DNA of 64,000 nt from Streptococcus sp. S1. GTDB lineage: Bacteria > Bacillota > Bacilli > Lactobacillales > Streptococcaceae. A program made the translations under genes and the position numbers. Positions 34,404 to 43,820 of the stretch are shown here, piece by piece. Below the pieces are notes generated by a model that saw only the letters and a program-made list of their open reading frames with translations, ran no database searches and was not told where the DNA came from. Within the stretch, counting starts at the first letter, position 1. Each line of letters starts with the position of its first letter. The stretch covers positions 124,001 through 188,000 of the forward strand of contig NZ_CP139418.1 in NCBI RefSeq assembly GCF_034137685.1, written 5' to 3'.

Positions 34404-35405
34404 TTATTCTGCTGCAGCTTCACGAACCCATTCGATTCGTTCTTCATCAATGTCACTTGGAATGGTACAATCGGCACCAATGACCAAGCCTGTCGTTCCT
34501 GTTTCTGCGATAATGCGCTTGGTTTCTGCTTGGATCGCAGCCTTGTCTCCTGTGTAGAGAAGACCAGTTTTGCCATTTTCAAAGCCACCTAGAACAGTGC
34601 GTCCACCGAAGATTTCGCGTCCTTCTGCTAGGCTGATTCCTTCTGGTCCGACTGCCCAGTTAATGACTTGGGCTGGATAGTCTGTAAAGAGATGGATATC
34701 ATTGCGAGCTCCTTCGTAGCCACAGATATGAAGAATATTTACGCCACCGGCTTCATTGGCTGCCTCTAAGACATGGAGTTCACTCGGTGCAATAATGTTT
34801 TTATAGACTTCTTGTGTAACCCGCGCATCTTGGATGCTTTGAACACTGAGGTAGATCCCGTCTGCCCCTGCTTCTTTGATGATTCGTTGGCTCAAACTTG
34901 CAATATCTTGGCCAATCGTATCCAATACTTTTTTAAGAGTTGCTGCATCTTGATCGATGAAGTTGGCGATCAAGTCATCTCCTCCTGAAACTTCTCCGAC
35001 CAACCATTTGAAGTAGGTCACCGGAGCAAAGATATTGTAGATAGCCACAATGTCTTCTTCAAAACCAGCACGGATTTTTTTAACGAGCTCTACTTGCTCT
35101 GTGATCCATGGATGATCTGCTCCGAGTGGTTCAATCCCTGCTAAGTCAGAGATATTTTCAAGGCCTTTGTGAATGGCTGGATTTGGATAAGCAAAGTAAC
35201 CATCACTCATGAGTTTGACAAAGTCTGGTTTGACCTTGTGAAGGAAGTTTTTATGGCCATTGAGGTTTTTTTCAATAATTTCCGGATTAGAAAATCCTTT
35301 CAACCATTCTTCTTCTGTTGTAAAATGATGCCAAAATCCAACTGGCACACGGTCAACTGCTTCTCCTTTGAAAGCTTTTAAGACTAATTCTCTTTTTGAT
35401 GACAT
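34404..35405 (-). CDS. Uroporphyrinogen-decarboxylase-family methyltransferase (MtaA/CmuA-like)
   Basis: The product has 333 residues of the URO-D superfamily. True heme-pathway HemE is unlikely: streptococci lack heme synthesis, and the sequence carries the zinc-binding pattern of the methyltransferase branch, HICG (about residue 225) and GADC (about 312). Such enzymes move methyl groups between a corrinoid or small molecule and a thiol. It heads an operon with an amino-acid importer, so it may act on an imported methylated amino acid, for example giving methyl groups to homocysteine or using them. A decayed paralogue of its C-terminus lies at 35722-36087. Confidence 0.8.
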   Translation of the reverse strand: MSSKRELVLKAFKGEAVDRVPVGFWHHFTTEEEWLKGFSNPEIIEKNLNGHKNFLHKVKPDFVKLMSDGYFAYPNPAIHKGLENISDLAGIEPLGADHPWITEQVELVKKIRAGFEEDIVAIYNIFAPVTYFKWLVGEVSGGDDLIANFIDQDAATLKKVLDTIGQDIASLSQRIIKEAGADGIYLSVQSIQDARVTQEVYKNIIAPSELHVLEAANEAGGVNILHICGYEGARNDIHLFTDYPAQVINWAVGPEGISLAEGREIFGGRTVLGGFENGKTGLLYTGDKAAIQAETKRIIAETGTTGLVIGADCTIPSDIDEERIEWVREAAAE

Positions 35406-35503
35406 GTTCTTACCTCGTTCTATCTTTTCTTGTTTGTTATCTTATCACTTCAATGATGCTTTGACTAATATATATTTTTTATCAAGCTCTTCATCTTTTT
35501 TTA

Positions 35504-35704
35504 TCACTGATCTTCAAGAAGAAGAATTCCTGCTAGATCAGATGGGCGGATGAGGGAGAGGCTATGGGCTGGAATTTTCTCCAGTCTTGCCATATCTGGA
35601 TCTTTTTTTGCTTTCCCCTGACTGCTTGCTAGAGCAGCTTTACTAAGCCCTAGAAGCAAAAACAAAACGGTTACCAGGATGCACCATACATTGATCTTTT
35701 TCAT
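35504..35704 (-). CDS. Small secreted protein of unknown function
   Basis: The ATG at 35704 has AAAGGAG about ten bases upstream and gives 66 residues. Residues 1-26 are a clear signal peptide (MKK, then a Leu/Val-rich core, cleavage after ALA). The predicted mature product is about 40 residues, basic at its start (GKAKKD) and hydrophobic at its end (SDLAGILLLEDQ). It follows the decayed methyltransferase paralogue and precedes the intact methyltransferase. I recognise no family; a signalling or surface peptide is possible. There is no cysteine in the mature part and no double-glycine leader. Confidence 0.55.
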   Translation of the reverse strand: MKKINVWCILVTVLFLLLGLSKAALASSQGKAKKDPDMARLEKIPAHSLSLIRPSDLAGILLLEDQ

Positions 35705-35721
35705 CTCCCTCTCCTTTCTTC

Positions 35722-36087
35722 TTACAATACAGCTGCTTGACGTACCCAATCTAAGCGTTCCAATTGGAAATCATCTGGCACAGTACAGTCTGCTCCAAGG
35801 ATCAAACCACGACTTCCGGCTTCTGCCACCAAGCGACGAGTTTCTTGCTCGATAGCTTCTCGTTTCCCTTGGTAGAGCAAACCTTTCTTGCCATTGACAA
35901 AGCCACCCAAGACGGCACGATCGCCGAAAAGTTTACGACCTGCGGCTAGGCTAAGGCCTTCACGATGGGTCCGCCCAGTTAATGACTTGAGCTGGAAAGA
36001 TCGGCTTATTTTGAGACCAATGATCATGATTTCCCCATCCTCTAACCAATCATGGGCTGTGGATTCGGCTGTGCCCCTTAAAAGCAA
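35722..36087 (-). pseudogene. Decayed C-terminal copy of the URO-D-family methyltransferase
   Basis: The frame ending at 35722 matches the last ~75 residues of the intact gene at 34404-35405: GLSLAAGRKLFG, AVLGGFVNGKKGLLY, GLILGADCTVP and LDWVRQAAVL all align. Just upstream the similarity moves to another frame (PAQVINWA is readable near 35980), so a small insertion near 35965 broke it. The N-terminal 70 percent is missing; the seen N-terminus is unrelated filler. It still has the zinc-ligand segment GADC but lacks HICG. This is a non-functional relic of a former tandem duplicate. Confidence 0.85.
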
Positions 36088-36127
36088 ACATCCTCGCTAG
36101 GAAAAACCTAACGAGGATGTTTTTTTC
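36087..36127. terminator. Terminator between glmS and the decayed gene
   Basis: AACATCCTCG (36087-36096) pairs with CGAGGATGTT (36112-36121), extended by TAGG/CCTA. A long T run follows on the plus strand and a broken one on the minus strand; it ends glmS transcripts. Confidence 0.8.
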
Positions 36128-36140
36128 TATATAAACAAAT

Positions 36141-37949
36141 TTATTCAACTGTTACAGACTTAGCAAGGTTCCGTGGTTTATCAACATCGAGCCCACGATG
36201 AAGGGTTGCAAAGTAGGCAATCAATTGGGTCGGCACCACCATTGAGATTGGAGAGAGGTAAGGGTGAACCGCTGTCAAGACCAAATCATCTGTCTCTTTA
36301 GCGACATTTTCCTCTGCAATGGTTAAAACATGAGCCCCACGTGCTGCCACTTCTTGGATGTTCCCACGTGTGTGGCTGGCTAGGACTGGATCAGACAATA
36401 GGGCAATGACCGGTGTACCGTCTTCGATCAGAGCGATGGTCCCGTGTTTCAACTCACCCGCAGCGAAGCCTTCACATTGGATGTAAGAAATTTCTTTTAG
36501 TTTCAGACTGGCTTCCATAGCAACATAATAATCTTGGCCACGTCCGATATAGAAAGCATTGCGGGTTGTTTCCAACAAGCCACGAACTTTTTCGTCGATC
36601 ACTTCTTTTTCTGAAAGGGTTGATTCAATTGATTGGGCAACGATAGACAATTCGTGCACCAAATCAAAGGCTTTGGCCTTCTCATTACCATTGGCTTCCC
36701 CAACAGCTTTAGCAAGAAAGGCAAGAGCTGCGATTTGAGCCGTATAGGCCTTAGTAGAAGCTACCGCAATTTCAGGACCAGCATGGAGCAACATGGTCAT
36801 GTCTGCTTCACGTGAAAGAGTTGAACCTGGAACATTGGTCACTGTCAAGCTTGGAATGCCCATTTCATTGGCCTTGACCAATACTTGGCGGCTATCGGCT
36901 GTTTCACCAGATTGGCTGATAAAGATGAAGAGTGGTTTCTTGCTAAGAAGTGGCATACTATACCCCCACTCAGAGGAGATACCGAGTTCTACTGGGGTAT
37001 CTGTCAACTCTTCCAACATTTTTTTAGACGCAAATCCAGCATGATAAGAGGTACCAGCCGCAAGGATATAGATGCGGTCCGCTTCTTGAACAGCCTTGAT
37101 AATAGCTGGATCTACCACTACTTGACCAGATTCATCTGTATAGGCTTGGATCAACTTACGCATGACAGTTGGTTGCTCATCGATTTCTTTGAGCATGTAG
37201 TATGGGTAAGTCCCTTTTCCAATATCAGAAAGGTCGAGTTCAGCCGTGTAGCTATCCCGTTCTTTGACGTTTCCATCATAGTCTTGCACTTCAACGCTAT
37301 CAGCCTTGACAATCACCAACTCTTGGTCATGGATTTCCATGTATTGGTTGGTTTCACGAATCATGGCCATGGCATCAGAGCAGACCATATTGTAGCCATC
37401 GCCAAGACCGATCAAGAGTGGTGATTTATTTTTTGCCACATAGATGATGCTTGGATCTTCCGCATCCATCAAAGCAAAAGCATAAGCTCCACGGATGATG
37501 TGGAGGGCTTTTTTGAAGGCTTCGAGCGTAGATAAGCCATCTTCTTCAGCAAATTTTCCGATCAAGTGGGCTGCGATTTCTGTATCTGTTTGCCCCTTGA
37601 AATGGTGACCTGCTAGGTATTCTTCCTTGATTTCAAGGTAGTTTTCAATCACCCCATTGTGGACCAAAACAAAGCGACCTGTTTCAGAGCGGTGTGGGTG
37701 GGCATTGTCCTCAGTTGGTTTTCCATGAGTGGCCCAACGGGTATGTCCAATCCCAGCTGTCCCTTCGACACCTTCTGCCTTAGACGACAATTCTGCAATG
37801 CGGCCAACTGCCTTTACCAATTGGCTCTTGCCTTCACTAGCCAGGAAAACACCCGCAGAGTCATAGCCTCGGTATTCGAGTTTTTCAAGTCCTTGAATCA
37901 AAATATCAGTAGCATTTGTATTTCCTACAACACCAACGATTCCGCACAT
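36141..37949 (-). CDS. glmS: Glutamine-fructose-6-phosphate aminotransferase
   Basis: GlmS makes glucosamine-6-phosphate from fructose-6-phosphate and glutamine for cell wall synthesis. The product has 602 residues. The N-terminal amidotransferase starts CGIVGVVG with the catalytic Cys2; two SIS sugar-isomerase domains follow (about 285-420 and 455-590), with [18 protein letters not shown] and the end KSVTVE. Promoter and two NagR-like operators lie at 38028-38134. I see no glmS ribozyme in the ~115-base leader, as expected for streptococci, where NagR controls this gene. Confidence 0.97.
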   Translation of the reverse strand: MCGIVGVVGNTNATDILIQGLEKLEYRGYDSAGVFLASEGKSQLVKAVGRIAELSSKAEGVEGTAGIGHTRWATHGKPTEDNAHPHRSETGRFVLVHNGVIENYLEIKEEYLAGHHFKGQTDTEIAAHLIGKFAEEDGLSTLEAFKKALHIIRGAYAFALMDAEDPSIIYVAKNKSPLLIGLGDGYNMVCSDAMAMIRETNQYMEIHDQELVIVKADSVEVQDYDGNVKERDSYTAELDLSDIGKGTYPYYMLKEIDEQPTVMRKLIQAYTDESGQVVVDPAIIKAVQEADRIYILAAGTSYHAGFASKKMLEELTDTPVELGISSEWGYSMPLLSKKPLFIFISQSGETADSRQVLVKANEMGIPSLTVTNVPGSTLSREADMTMLLHAGPEIAVASTKAYTAQIAALAFLAKAVGEANGNEKAKAFDLVHELSIVAQSIESTLSEKEVIDEKVRGLLETTRNAFYIGRGQDYYVAMEASLKLKEISYIQCEGFAAGELKHGTIALIEDGTPVIALLSDPVLASHTRGNIQEVAARGAHVLTIAEENVAKETDDLVLTAVHPYLSPISMVVPTQLIAYFATLHRGLDVDKPRNLAKSVTVE

Positions 37950-38027
37950 AGATTTTACGATATAGCCTTGCTATACTTTCCCCTTTACTTAGTCAAACGA
38001 CCTATAGTCGATTTCTCAGTTACTTTA

Positions 38028-38047
38028 AAATTGGTCTAGTCTAATTT
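38028..38047 (-). promoter_or_regulatory. NagR-like operator, downstream copy
   Basis: AAATTGGTCTAGTCTAATTT resembles the GntR/HutC-type NagR (dre) site, about 20 bases after the predicted glmS start point. A related copy lies upstream of the promoter. Confidence 0.55.
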
Positions 38048-38071
38048 GACCAAAAAGCAACCAGCGGAGTC

Positions 38072-38100
38072 AGTATACAATGCTTCTTCTAGTTTGTCAA
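38072..38100 (-). promoter_or_regulatory. glmS promoter
   Basis: The minus strand reads TTGACA (38100-38095), 17 bp, TATACT (38077-38072). It is flanked by the two NagR-like sites. The leader is about 115 bases. Confidence 0.75.
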
Positions 38101-38117
38101 CTAGGAAATCCAAGAAA

Positions 38118-38134
38118 ATTGGTCTAGTTAAGTT
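38118..38134 (-). promoter_or_regulatory. NagR-like operator, upstream copy
   Basis: ATTGGTCTAGTTAAGTT shares the ATTGGTCTAGT core with 38030-38040 and lies 17 bases upstream of the -35 of glmS. Confidence 0.5.
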
Positions 38135-38181
38135 AGGGTTAAGATTAGAGATAAAGTCAACCAAGAAAATTTCCACTGTAA

Positions 38182-38258
38182 GAAAAATGCCTGAAACAGA
38201 ATGGTTTCAGACATTCGGAATAATTGAGAGTCAAACTGTTTGGAGAACTGTTTGACTC
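38182..38258 (-). terminator. Two hairpins ending the GH1 transcript
   Basis: Read on the minus strand, GAGTCAAAC/GTTTGACTC (38228-38258) comes first. AATGTCTGAAAC/GTTTCAGGCATT (38186-38215, one mismatch) with a following T run acts as the terminator. Confidence 0.7.
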
Positions 38259-38322
38259 CAAGCTTTAAAATGATGATGCGAGGAGGCTCAATACGAATTG
38301 AAGATGGGCTACGGATCTCGAT

Positions 38323-39708
38323 TTAGTCTTTAAATCCATTGGCTTGGCTTAGTTCTTTAAACCAATGGCCGGATTTTTTGAGGGTTCGTTTTTGACTTTC
38401 AAGCTCCAACTCAACTAAACCATAGCGGTTCTTATAGCCATTGAGCCATGACCAGCAGTCAATAAAGGTCCAGATCAAATAGCCTTTACAGTTGGCACCA
38501 TCTTGAATAGCCCGGTGGAGCTCACGAAGATGATCTTTAACAAAGTCAATCCGGTAGTCGTCTTGGATCACTCCATCTTTTCGGAATTTTTCCTCTCCTT
38601 CAACCCCCATCCCGTTTTCGGTCAGGATCCACTCGATATTGCCATAGTTTTCCTTGATATTTTGGGCAATGTCATACAGACCTTGCTCATAGATTTCCCA
38701 ACCACGGTGGGGATTGATCTTGCGCCCTGGCATAACATAAGGTTCATAAAATTGCTCAAAGAGTAGGGGAGATGCTGGATTTGGAGCATAACGAGGAGCC
38801 GCCACACGGAGTGGTTGGTAATAGTTAACCCCTAGGTAATCCACTGTATTTTCCTCAATCAAGCGCAATTCAAAGGGATCATAATCTGGTAAGAGATCAC
38901 GCTCCCGTAGGATCTCCACTAATTCTTCAGGATAATGACCAAGAACAGATGGATCTAAGAAGGATTTGGCTTGAAAGAGCTCGGCAATGCGCGCAGCTTT
39001 CACATCTGCTGGATGCTGGCTCCGAGGATAGGCTGGTGTCAAATTGAGCACAATCCCGATACGGTAATTAGGATCCACCTCGTGACAGGCCTTCACTGCT
39101 AGAGAGCTTGCTAACTGGGTGTGGTAGGCTACTTTTACTGCTGCTGCTGCGTCTACCTTATGAGGAAAATGGGCATCATAAAAATAACCAAACTCCACAG
39201 GGACAATGGGTTCATTAAAGGTGATCCACTGATCGACCAGATCCCCATAGGTCTTGAAACAAAAACGCGCATATTCCTGGTAAGCATAGGCGGTTTCTTT
39301 ATTTTCCCAACCATCCCCTTGCTCTTGAAGAGCCATCGGTAAATCAAAATGATAGAGGTTGACCAAGAGGTGAATCCCTTTTTCTTTGATCTTTTCAAAG
39401 ACACGCCGGTAGAAATCAACGCCTGCTTGATTGATCTCTCCTCGTCCTTCTGGGAAAATACGTGACCACTGAATAGAGGTCCGAAAGGCCGTGTGGCCAG
39501 TTTCTAACAAGAGGTCCAAATCTTCTTCCCAGTGTTCATAAAAAGTCGATGTTTTGTCCGGTTCTTGCCCTTGATAAAAGCGGTTGGGCTCGATCCTATA
39601 CCAGTAATCCCAGAGATTGTCTCCCTTTCCATCCTGGGCTAGACGTCCTTCCGTTTGAGGGCCCGAGGTCGAACTTCCCCATAAAAAATCCTTTGGAAAT
39701 TGATACAT
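38323..39708 (-). CDS. Glycoside hydrolase family 1, probable 6-phospho-beta-glucosidase
   Basis: The product has 461 residues of a complete GH1 barrel. The acid/base glutamate lies in TFNEP (about 165-169) and the nucleophile in LTENGMG (about 366-372). Near the end, WSWLNGYKNRYG has the Ser and Lys/Tyr pattern that binds the sugar phosphate in 6-phospho-glucosidases, where plain glucosidases have Glu, so a phosphorylated beta-glucoside from a PTS is the likely substrate. No PTS gene is adjacent. GAGGAGG precedes the ATG. Confidence is high for GH1 and moderate for the phospho-specificity. Confidence 0.9.
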   Translation of the reverse strand: MYQFPKDFLWGSSTSGPQTEGRLAQDGKGDNLWDYWYRIEPNRFYQGQEPDKTSTFYEHWEEDLDLLLETGHTAFRTSIQWSRIFPEGRGEINQAGVDFYRRVFEKIKEKGIHLLVNLYHFDLPMALQEQGDGWENKETAYAYQEYARFCFKTYGDLVDQWITFNEPIVPVEFGYFYDAHFPHKVDAAAAVKVAYHTQLASSLAVKACHEVDPNYRIGIVLNLTPAYPRSQHPADVKAARIAELFQAKSFLDPSVLGHYPEELVEILRERDLLPDYDPFELRLIEENTVDYLGVNYYQPLRVAAPRYAPNPASPLLFEQFYEPYVMPGRKINPHRGWEIYEQGLYDIAQNIKENYGNIEWILTENGMGVEGEEKFRKDGVIQDDYRIDFVKDHLRELHRAIQDGANCKGYLIWTFIDCWSWLNGYKNRYGLVELELESQKRTLKKSGHWFKELSQANGFKD

Positions 39709-39800
39709 GTCCTAATCCTCCTCATTCTACTAGCTCTATTGTAGCGAATCCTCCCCCAAAACCTAGGCACAATTTACAGTCTTTCTTACGCAGATTAAAG

Positions 39801-39831
39801 AAAAAGTCCCTTAGGAAAAATTCCTAAGGGA
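39801..39831 (-). terminator. Terminator after the glutamine-amidotransferase-like gene
   Basis: Perfect 11-bp stem (39807-39817 with 39821-39831) followed by five T on the minus strand. Confidence 0.85.
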
Positions 39832-39842
39832 GCTGGTCCTCT

Positions 39843-40550
39843 TTATAATTCATTCACGACATATTCAAAGAGTTTTCGATCTGCTGGGCTCTTATCAAAA
39901 CGCAGTTCCGGATGCCACTGAACGCCGAGGAAACGGATCTCATCTGTGGATTGAACGGCTTCTATGATGTCATCTTTCGGATCCCGCGCGATCACTTCTA
40001 AGCCATCTGCCAAGTCTTTAATACTTTGATGATGGAAAGAATTGATGCGACTGGTCTTACCATAGATCTCTTGCAGGACCGTCTGATCCTTGGTCACCAA
40101 CTCTTGGCTGGTGTACTGACCTGGATTGTCTTGCCAGTGGTGTTCAATGTCTTGATGCAGAGTTCCCCCCAGAGCGACATTATAGAGCTGGGTCCCACGA
40201 CAAACGGTAAAGATAGCTTTTTTAGCCGCACGCGCTTCTTCAATCAAGGCCAACTCAAAGAGATCGCGTTTCAAGAGGTAGTCATCACTGTCGATGGTGA
40301 TTTCTTCTCCGTAAAACTTGGGCAAGACATTTTGCCCACCGGTGATGATGAGCTTATCAATCATTGATATGTAGTCTTTGGCCAAGGCCGCATCTCCAAT
40401 TGGCAAGATCAAGGGAATCCCTCCTGCCTCTTTGACCGCTTCGACAAAACCAGTCGCCGCATAGCTCATGTTCGCGTCCGGATCATCTGGGAAGGGTCTT
40501 TCATTTCCTGTAATTCCAATCACTGGTTGCTTTTTCATACTATTTTCCAT
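39843..40550 (-). CDS. Class I glutamine amidotransferase-like protein, gamma-glutamyl hydrolase (PuuD-like)
   Basis: The product has 235 residues (231 from the second ATG at 40538, which has GGAAAA before it; the choice is open). The nucleophile elbow is VCRGTQ (Cys about 117) and the partner is WHPE (His about 213); the family end RKLFEYVV is present. PuuD-like enzymes cleave gamma-glutamyl bonds such as gamma-glutamyl-GABA. There is no polyamine or GABA pathway nearby, so the substrate here is open. It is a single-gene unit with its own terminator, between the GH1 gene and the EgtU operon. Confidence 0.88.
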   Translation of the reverse strand: MENSMKKQPVIGITGNERPFPDDPDANMSYAATGFVEAVKEAGGIPLILPIGDAALAKDYISMIDKLIITGGQNVLPKFYGEEITIDSDDYLLKRDLFELALIEEARAAKKAIFTVCRGTQLYNVALGGTLHQDIEHHWQDNPGQYTSQELVTKDQTVLQEIYGKTSRINSFHHQSIKDLADGLEVIARDPKDDIIEAVQSTDEIRFLGVQWHPELRFDKSPADRKLFEYVVNEL

Positions 40551-40679
40551 ATGCTTTCATTCATTTTCAAGGCTTATTGTAACACAATTTTAAGCCAGAC
40601 TCAATGGAGAGTTTTTGAAGGAAGGTCTCCCCTTCTACCCCAAAAGCTTGCTGAAAGGAAATAAAATTGCTTTCTATTA

Positions 40680-40709
40680 AAAAATTCTCAAGTGCAAAGA
40701 CTTGAGAAT
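40680..40709 (-). terminator. Terminator of the MarR-EgtU operon
   Basis: ATTCTCAAGT/ACTTGAGAAT (40684-40693 with 40700-40709) followed by six T on the minus strand. Confidence 0.8.
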
Positions 40710-40715
40710 GGTTTG

Positions 40716-42236
40716 TTAATTTTTTATCAACCCTTCTTTTACCAAAAAGTCACGCGCTACTTTAGCAGCAGGCTTACCTTCTACTCCGACTTGGTAGTTC
40801 ATCTGACTCATTTGGTCTGCTGTGATTTCACCCGCCAACTTATTGAGAACAGCTTCTAATTCGGGATGTTTCTTAAGAAGAGCTTCTTTCATGAGGGGCG
40901 CCCCTTGATAAGGTGGAAAAAGTTGCTTGTCATCTTCAAGGACCACCAGGTCATAACGAGCAAGTTCAGCATCTGTTGAGTAGGCATCCGTTATTTGAAT
41001 ATCCCCAGACTGGATCGCCTGGTAGCGAAGGGCTGGCTCCATGGTGGAGACTTGTAAGTTGAGACCATAGATCTTCTGCAAGCCTTTGTTTCCGTCCTCT
41101 CGGTCGTTAAACTCAAGAGTAAAGCCTGCCCTGAGTTGTCCTTCCACCTTTTTCAAATCTGAAATAGTCTTGAGTCCATACTCTTGGGCAATCTTCTTAG
41201 GCACTGCAACAGCATAGGTATTTTGATAAGCCATAGGTTTGAGCAAGGCTAGGTCGTCTTGTCGCTTGATCCCATCTCGAGCAGCTTTGTAGACTGCTTC
41301 TGGATCATGACTGACTTGTGGTGCCGGCTTGAGGAGACTTTCGGTCACCGTACCTGTAAACTCTGGATAGATAGCGATATCCCCTTTTTTTAGAGCTTCA
41401 TAGAGGAAGGTGGTCTTCCCAAAATTCGGTTTGACAGTCACTGTCATATCCGTATTTTTCTCGATCAAGATCTTATACATATTGGCGAGAATTTCAGGTT
41501 CAGGACCCAACTTCCCAGCAATGACCAGATTTTCTTTTTTCGCTTTGGGAAGAAGACTTGGCGTATAAGAAGCTCCTAATCCAATAACCATCACAGCAAA
41601 GGCTGCAAAGATGGTCCGCAATTTGGCCTTTTCCATCCATTTGAGAAGAAGGTTAAATGCGATGGCTAAGAAGGCAGAAGATAGGGCACCGATCAAAATC
41701 AGACTGGCATTATTGCGGTCAATCCCTAGGAGGATAAAGGAACCGAGTCCCCCAGCTCCAATCAAGGCAGCTAGGGTAGCTGTCCCAATAATCATCACGG
41801 CTGCCGTGCGAATCCCAGACATAATGACGGGCATGGCCAAGGGAATCTCGAACTTCTTGAGTCGCTCCCACTTGGTCATCCCAAAGGCGATTCCTGCTTC
41901 TTCAAGGCTTGGATCAATCCCCTGTAAACCGGTGATGGTATTTTGAAGGATGGGGAAAATGGCATAGATGACAAGAGCTGTTAAGGACGGAAGCGTCCCG
42001 ATTCCCATAATAGGAATGAAGAGGCCCAAAAGAGCCATGGAAGGAATGGTCTGGAAGATCCCAGCTAGCTGTAAAACCCAGTTGCTTGTTCTTTTGTGGA
42101 TACTCAAATAAATAGCTAGAGGAACAGCCAGAAAAATCGCAAGGAGCAAGGTCAGTAATGACAGTTGCAAATGTTGCCCCAGTGCAGCGAGCCAGTCCCC
42201 AAAGCGTTCTTGAAAGGTTGCAAGTAGTTTAGACAT
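40716..42236 (-). CDS. egtU: ABC transporter permease fused to substrate-binding domain (EgtU / OpuCB-CC type)
   Basis: The ATG at 42236 has GGAGG eight bases upstream and lies inside the end of the ATPase gene; this gives 506 residues. The first ~210 residues are the permease (about six spans, EAA-like loop [20 protein letters not shown]). A linker span (about 210-230) leads to an extracellular binding domain (240-506) starting [20 protein letters not shown]. This fused layout is that of S. pneumoniae EgtU, an ergothioneine importer, and of some glycine betaine/choline carriers. EgtU is favoured by the streptococcal context and a redox-type neighbour gene. Substrate is inferred. Confidence 0.8.
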   Translation of the reverse strand: MSKLLATFQERFGDWLAALGQHLQLSLLTLLLAIFLAVPLAIYLSIHKRTSNWVLQLAGIFQTIPSMALLGLFIPIMGIGTLPSLTALVIYAIFPILQNTITGLQGIDPSLEEAGIAFGMTKWERLKKFEIPLAMPVIMSGIRTAAVMIIGTATLAALIGAGGLGSFILLGIDRNNASLILIGALSSAFLAIAFNLLLKWMEKAKLRTIFAAFAVMVIGLGASYTPSLLPKAKKENLVIAGKLGPEPEILANMYKILIEKNTDMTVTVKPNFGKTTFLYEALKKGDIAIYPEFTGTVTESLLKPAPQVSHDPEAVYKAARDGIKRQDDLALLKPMAYQNTYAVAVPKKIAQEYGLKTISDLKKVEGQLRAGFTLEFNDREDGNKGLQKIYGLNLQVSTMEPALRYQAIQSGDIQITDAYSTDAELARYDLVVLEDDKQLFPPYQGAPLMKEALLKKHPELEAVLNKLAGEITADQMSQMNYQVGVEGKPAAKVARDFLVKEGLIKN

Positions 42237-42957
42237 GGTGAGCACCTCCAAATAGATCTGCGACAAAGTCGTTGGCTGGCTGGGCAAGAATAGTCTCAGA
42301 ATCCGCTACCTGTACAATCTCTCCTTCTTGCAGTACTGCAATCCGGTCGCCTAATTTCAAAGCCTCGTCTGTGTCATGGGTCACAAAAATAGTGGTCATA
42401 CCTAATTCTCTGTGCAATTCTTTGGTAAGAGTTTGCAACTGCTTACGGGAGATGGCATCCAAGGCCGAAAAAGGTTCGTCCATCAATAGAATCTTTGGTT
42501 CCCCAATGATAGCTCGCACAATGCCAATCCGTTGTTGCTCTCCACCAGATAACTCGCTTGGTAACCGATGAGCATAGTCTGCCGCAGGAAGCCCCACCTT
42601 GGCCAAGAGTTCTTCTGTTTTCGAAGCGATTTGCTCCTTGCTCCAGCCCTTCATCTCAGGAATCAGAGCTATATTTTCAGCAACGGTCAAGTTTGGAAAT
42701 AGGGCAATAGCCTGAAGGACAAAGCCAGTACTGAGACGTAACTCCCGTTCATCGTAGTCCTTAATGCGTTTTCCATCCATATAGATATTGCCATCTGTCG
42801 GCTCCAAGAGACGGTTGACCATCTTGATCATGGTGGTTTTTCCAGATCCCGAAGGACCCACTAGTACCATAAATTCTCCATTTTCAATGCGGAGATTGAC
42901 ATCTTTCAAAATGTCCTTTTCCGTGTAGCGCAAGACTACATGTTTGTATTCAATCAT
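42229..42957 (-). CDS. egtV: ABC transporter ATP-binding protein (EgtV / OpuCA type)
   Basis: The ATG at 42957 (GAGGAAAA upstream) gives 242 residues; a TTG four codons earlier is less likely. Walker [10 protein letters not shown], signature [10 protein letters not shown], Walker [13 protein letters not shown] and switch H (VTHDTDEAL) are all present. It lacks the CBS domains of long OpuCA/ProV proteins, as in EgtV. It overlaps the gene before it and the gene after it, so all are co-translated. Confidence 0.85.
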   Translation of the reverse strand: MIEYKHVVLRYTEKDILKDVNLRIENGEFMVLVGPSGSGKTTMIKMVNRLLEPTDGNIYMDGKRIKDYDERELRLSTGFVLQAIALFPNLTVAENIALIPEMKGWSKEQIASKTEELLAKVGLPAADYAHRLPSELSGGEQQRIGIVRAIIGEPKILLMDEPFSALDAISRKQLQTLTKELHRELGMTTIFVTHDTDEALKLGDRIAVLQEGEIVQVADSETILAQPANDFVADLFGGAHHV

Positions 42958-43804
42958 ATTTTTCCTCAATAAGTTTTCTGTCTCTAAGAATATCCAATAA
43001 ACTACTTGCTGGATGCCCTAGGACTTTTTCGACATCTGTAGAAACCCCAGCTTGTTCCCCAGCTTTAATCGCTGTATAGGTGCTGACCCAGGCATCGTAC
43101 TCCCAAGTTTGTGCTGGCCATTTTTTCCGTGACTCATAGGCTTCTTCTACTGATTCATCCACATACGTGATGGCGACACCCGTCTCTTTTGAGAGAAGCG
43201 CTACGATTTCTTCCATGGAAAGATCCTCTGGCCCTGTCAGATTCAAGGTTTGATTTTCCCACTCCTTAGGATTTAAAAGAATCTCTGCTGCAACCCTAGA
43301 TGTGTCCTTACGGGCAACAGCTGATACCAGGCCACTACCAGCCGGACCGCGAATTTCTCCATTTTCAAGTGCCATATCAATCAAGAAATCCAAATAAAAA
43401 TTATCTCTCAAAATAGTATAGGTGAATCCTAACTCCTTGATATAGGCTTCCGTCTGGGCATGATCTCGAGACAAAGTAAACGTTGCCTTCTCATCTGCCC
43501 CATAAAAGGAGGTATAAACAATATGCTGCACCCCCGCCAGCTTTGCAGCATCTAAAAACTCCTTGTGCTCCTTGACACGCTCTGGATTTTCTCGAGCAGA
43601 GACCATCAACAAGGTATCGATACTCTTCAAGGCCTCAACCACCTCTGGAGTATTGGTATACGACATTCTACGGATTTCCGCAGACGCATAAACTTTTGCG
43701 CGCTCTGGGCTTCTTGCCAAATGGATAGAAGCAATTCCCTTCTGATCTATGAGATCAGCTACATAAGAACCTAATTTCCCTGTTACACCTGTCATACCAA
43801 TCAT
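42950..43804 (-). CDS. NmrA-like NAD(P)-binding oxidoreductase (quinone reductase QorB-like)
   Basis: The likely start is the ATG at 43804 with AGAGGG about nine bases upstream (another ATG lies at 43810, and a GTG at 43831). The ~284-residue product opens with the dinucleotide motif GMTGVTGKLG. It continues with ARSPERAKVYA and QHIVYTSFYGAD, typical of the atypical short-chain dehydrogenases of the NmrA/QorB group, which lack the Tyr-Lys catalytic pair. They reduce quinones or sense NADPH. It is the second gene of the MarR operon, overlapping the regulator and the ATPase gene, so it probably serves in the response sensed by the MarR protein. Confidence 0.85.
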   Translation of the reverse strand: MIGMTGVTGKLGSYVADLIDQKGIASIHLARSPERAKVYASAEIRRMSYTNTPEVVEALKSIDTLLMVSARENPERVKEHKEFLDAAKLAGVQHIVYTSFYGADEKATFTLSRDHAQTEAYIKELGFTYTILRDNFYLDFLIDMALENGEIRGPAGSGLVSAVARKDTSRVAAEILLNPKEWENQTLNLTGPEDLSMEEIVALLSKETGVAITYVDESVEEAYESRKKWPAQTWEYDAWVSTYTAIKAGEQAGVSTDVEKVLGHPASSLLDILRDRKLIEEKYD

Positions 43805-43820
43805 AAGCATTTTCCCTCTA

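Noticed and set aside
34404..35405. Heme biosynthesis enzyme HemE
   Set aside because: No other heme genes are present, and the HICG and GADC motifs fit the zinc methyltransferase branch of the family.
37950..38122. glmS ribozyme before glmS
   Set aside because: The leader of about 115 bases shows no ribozyme core, and NagR-like sites explain control.
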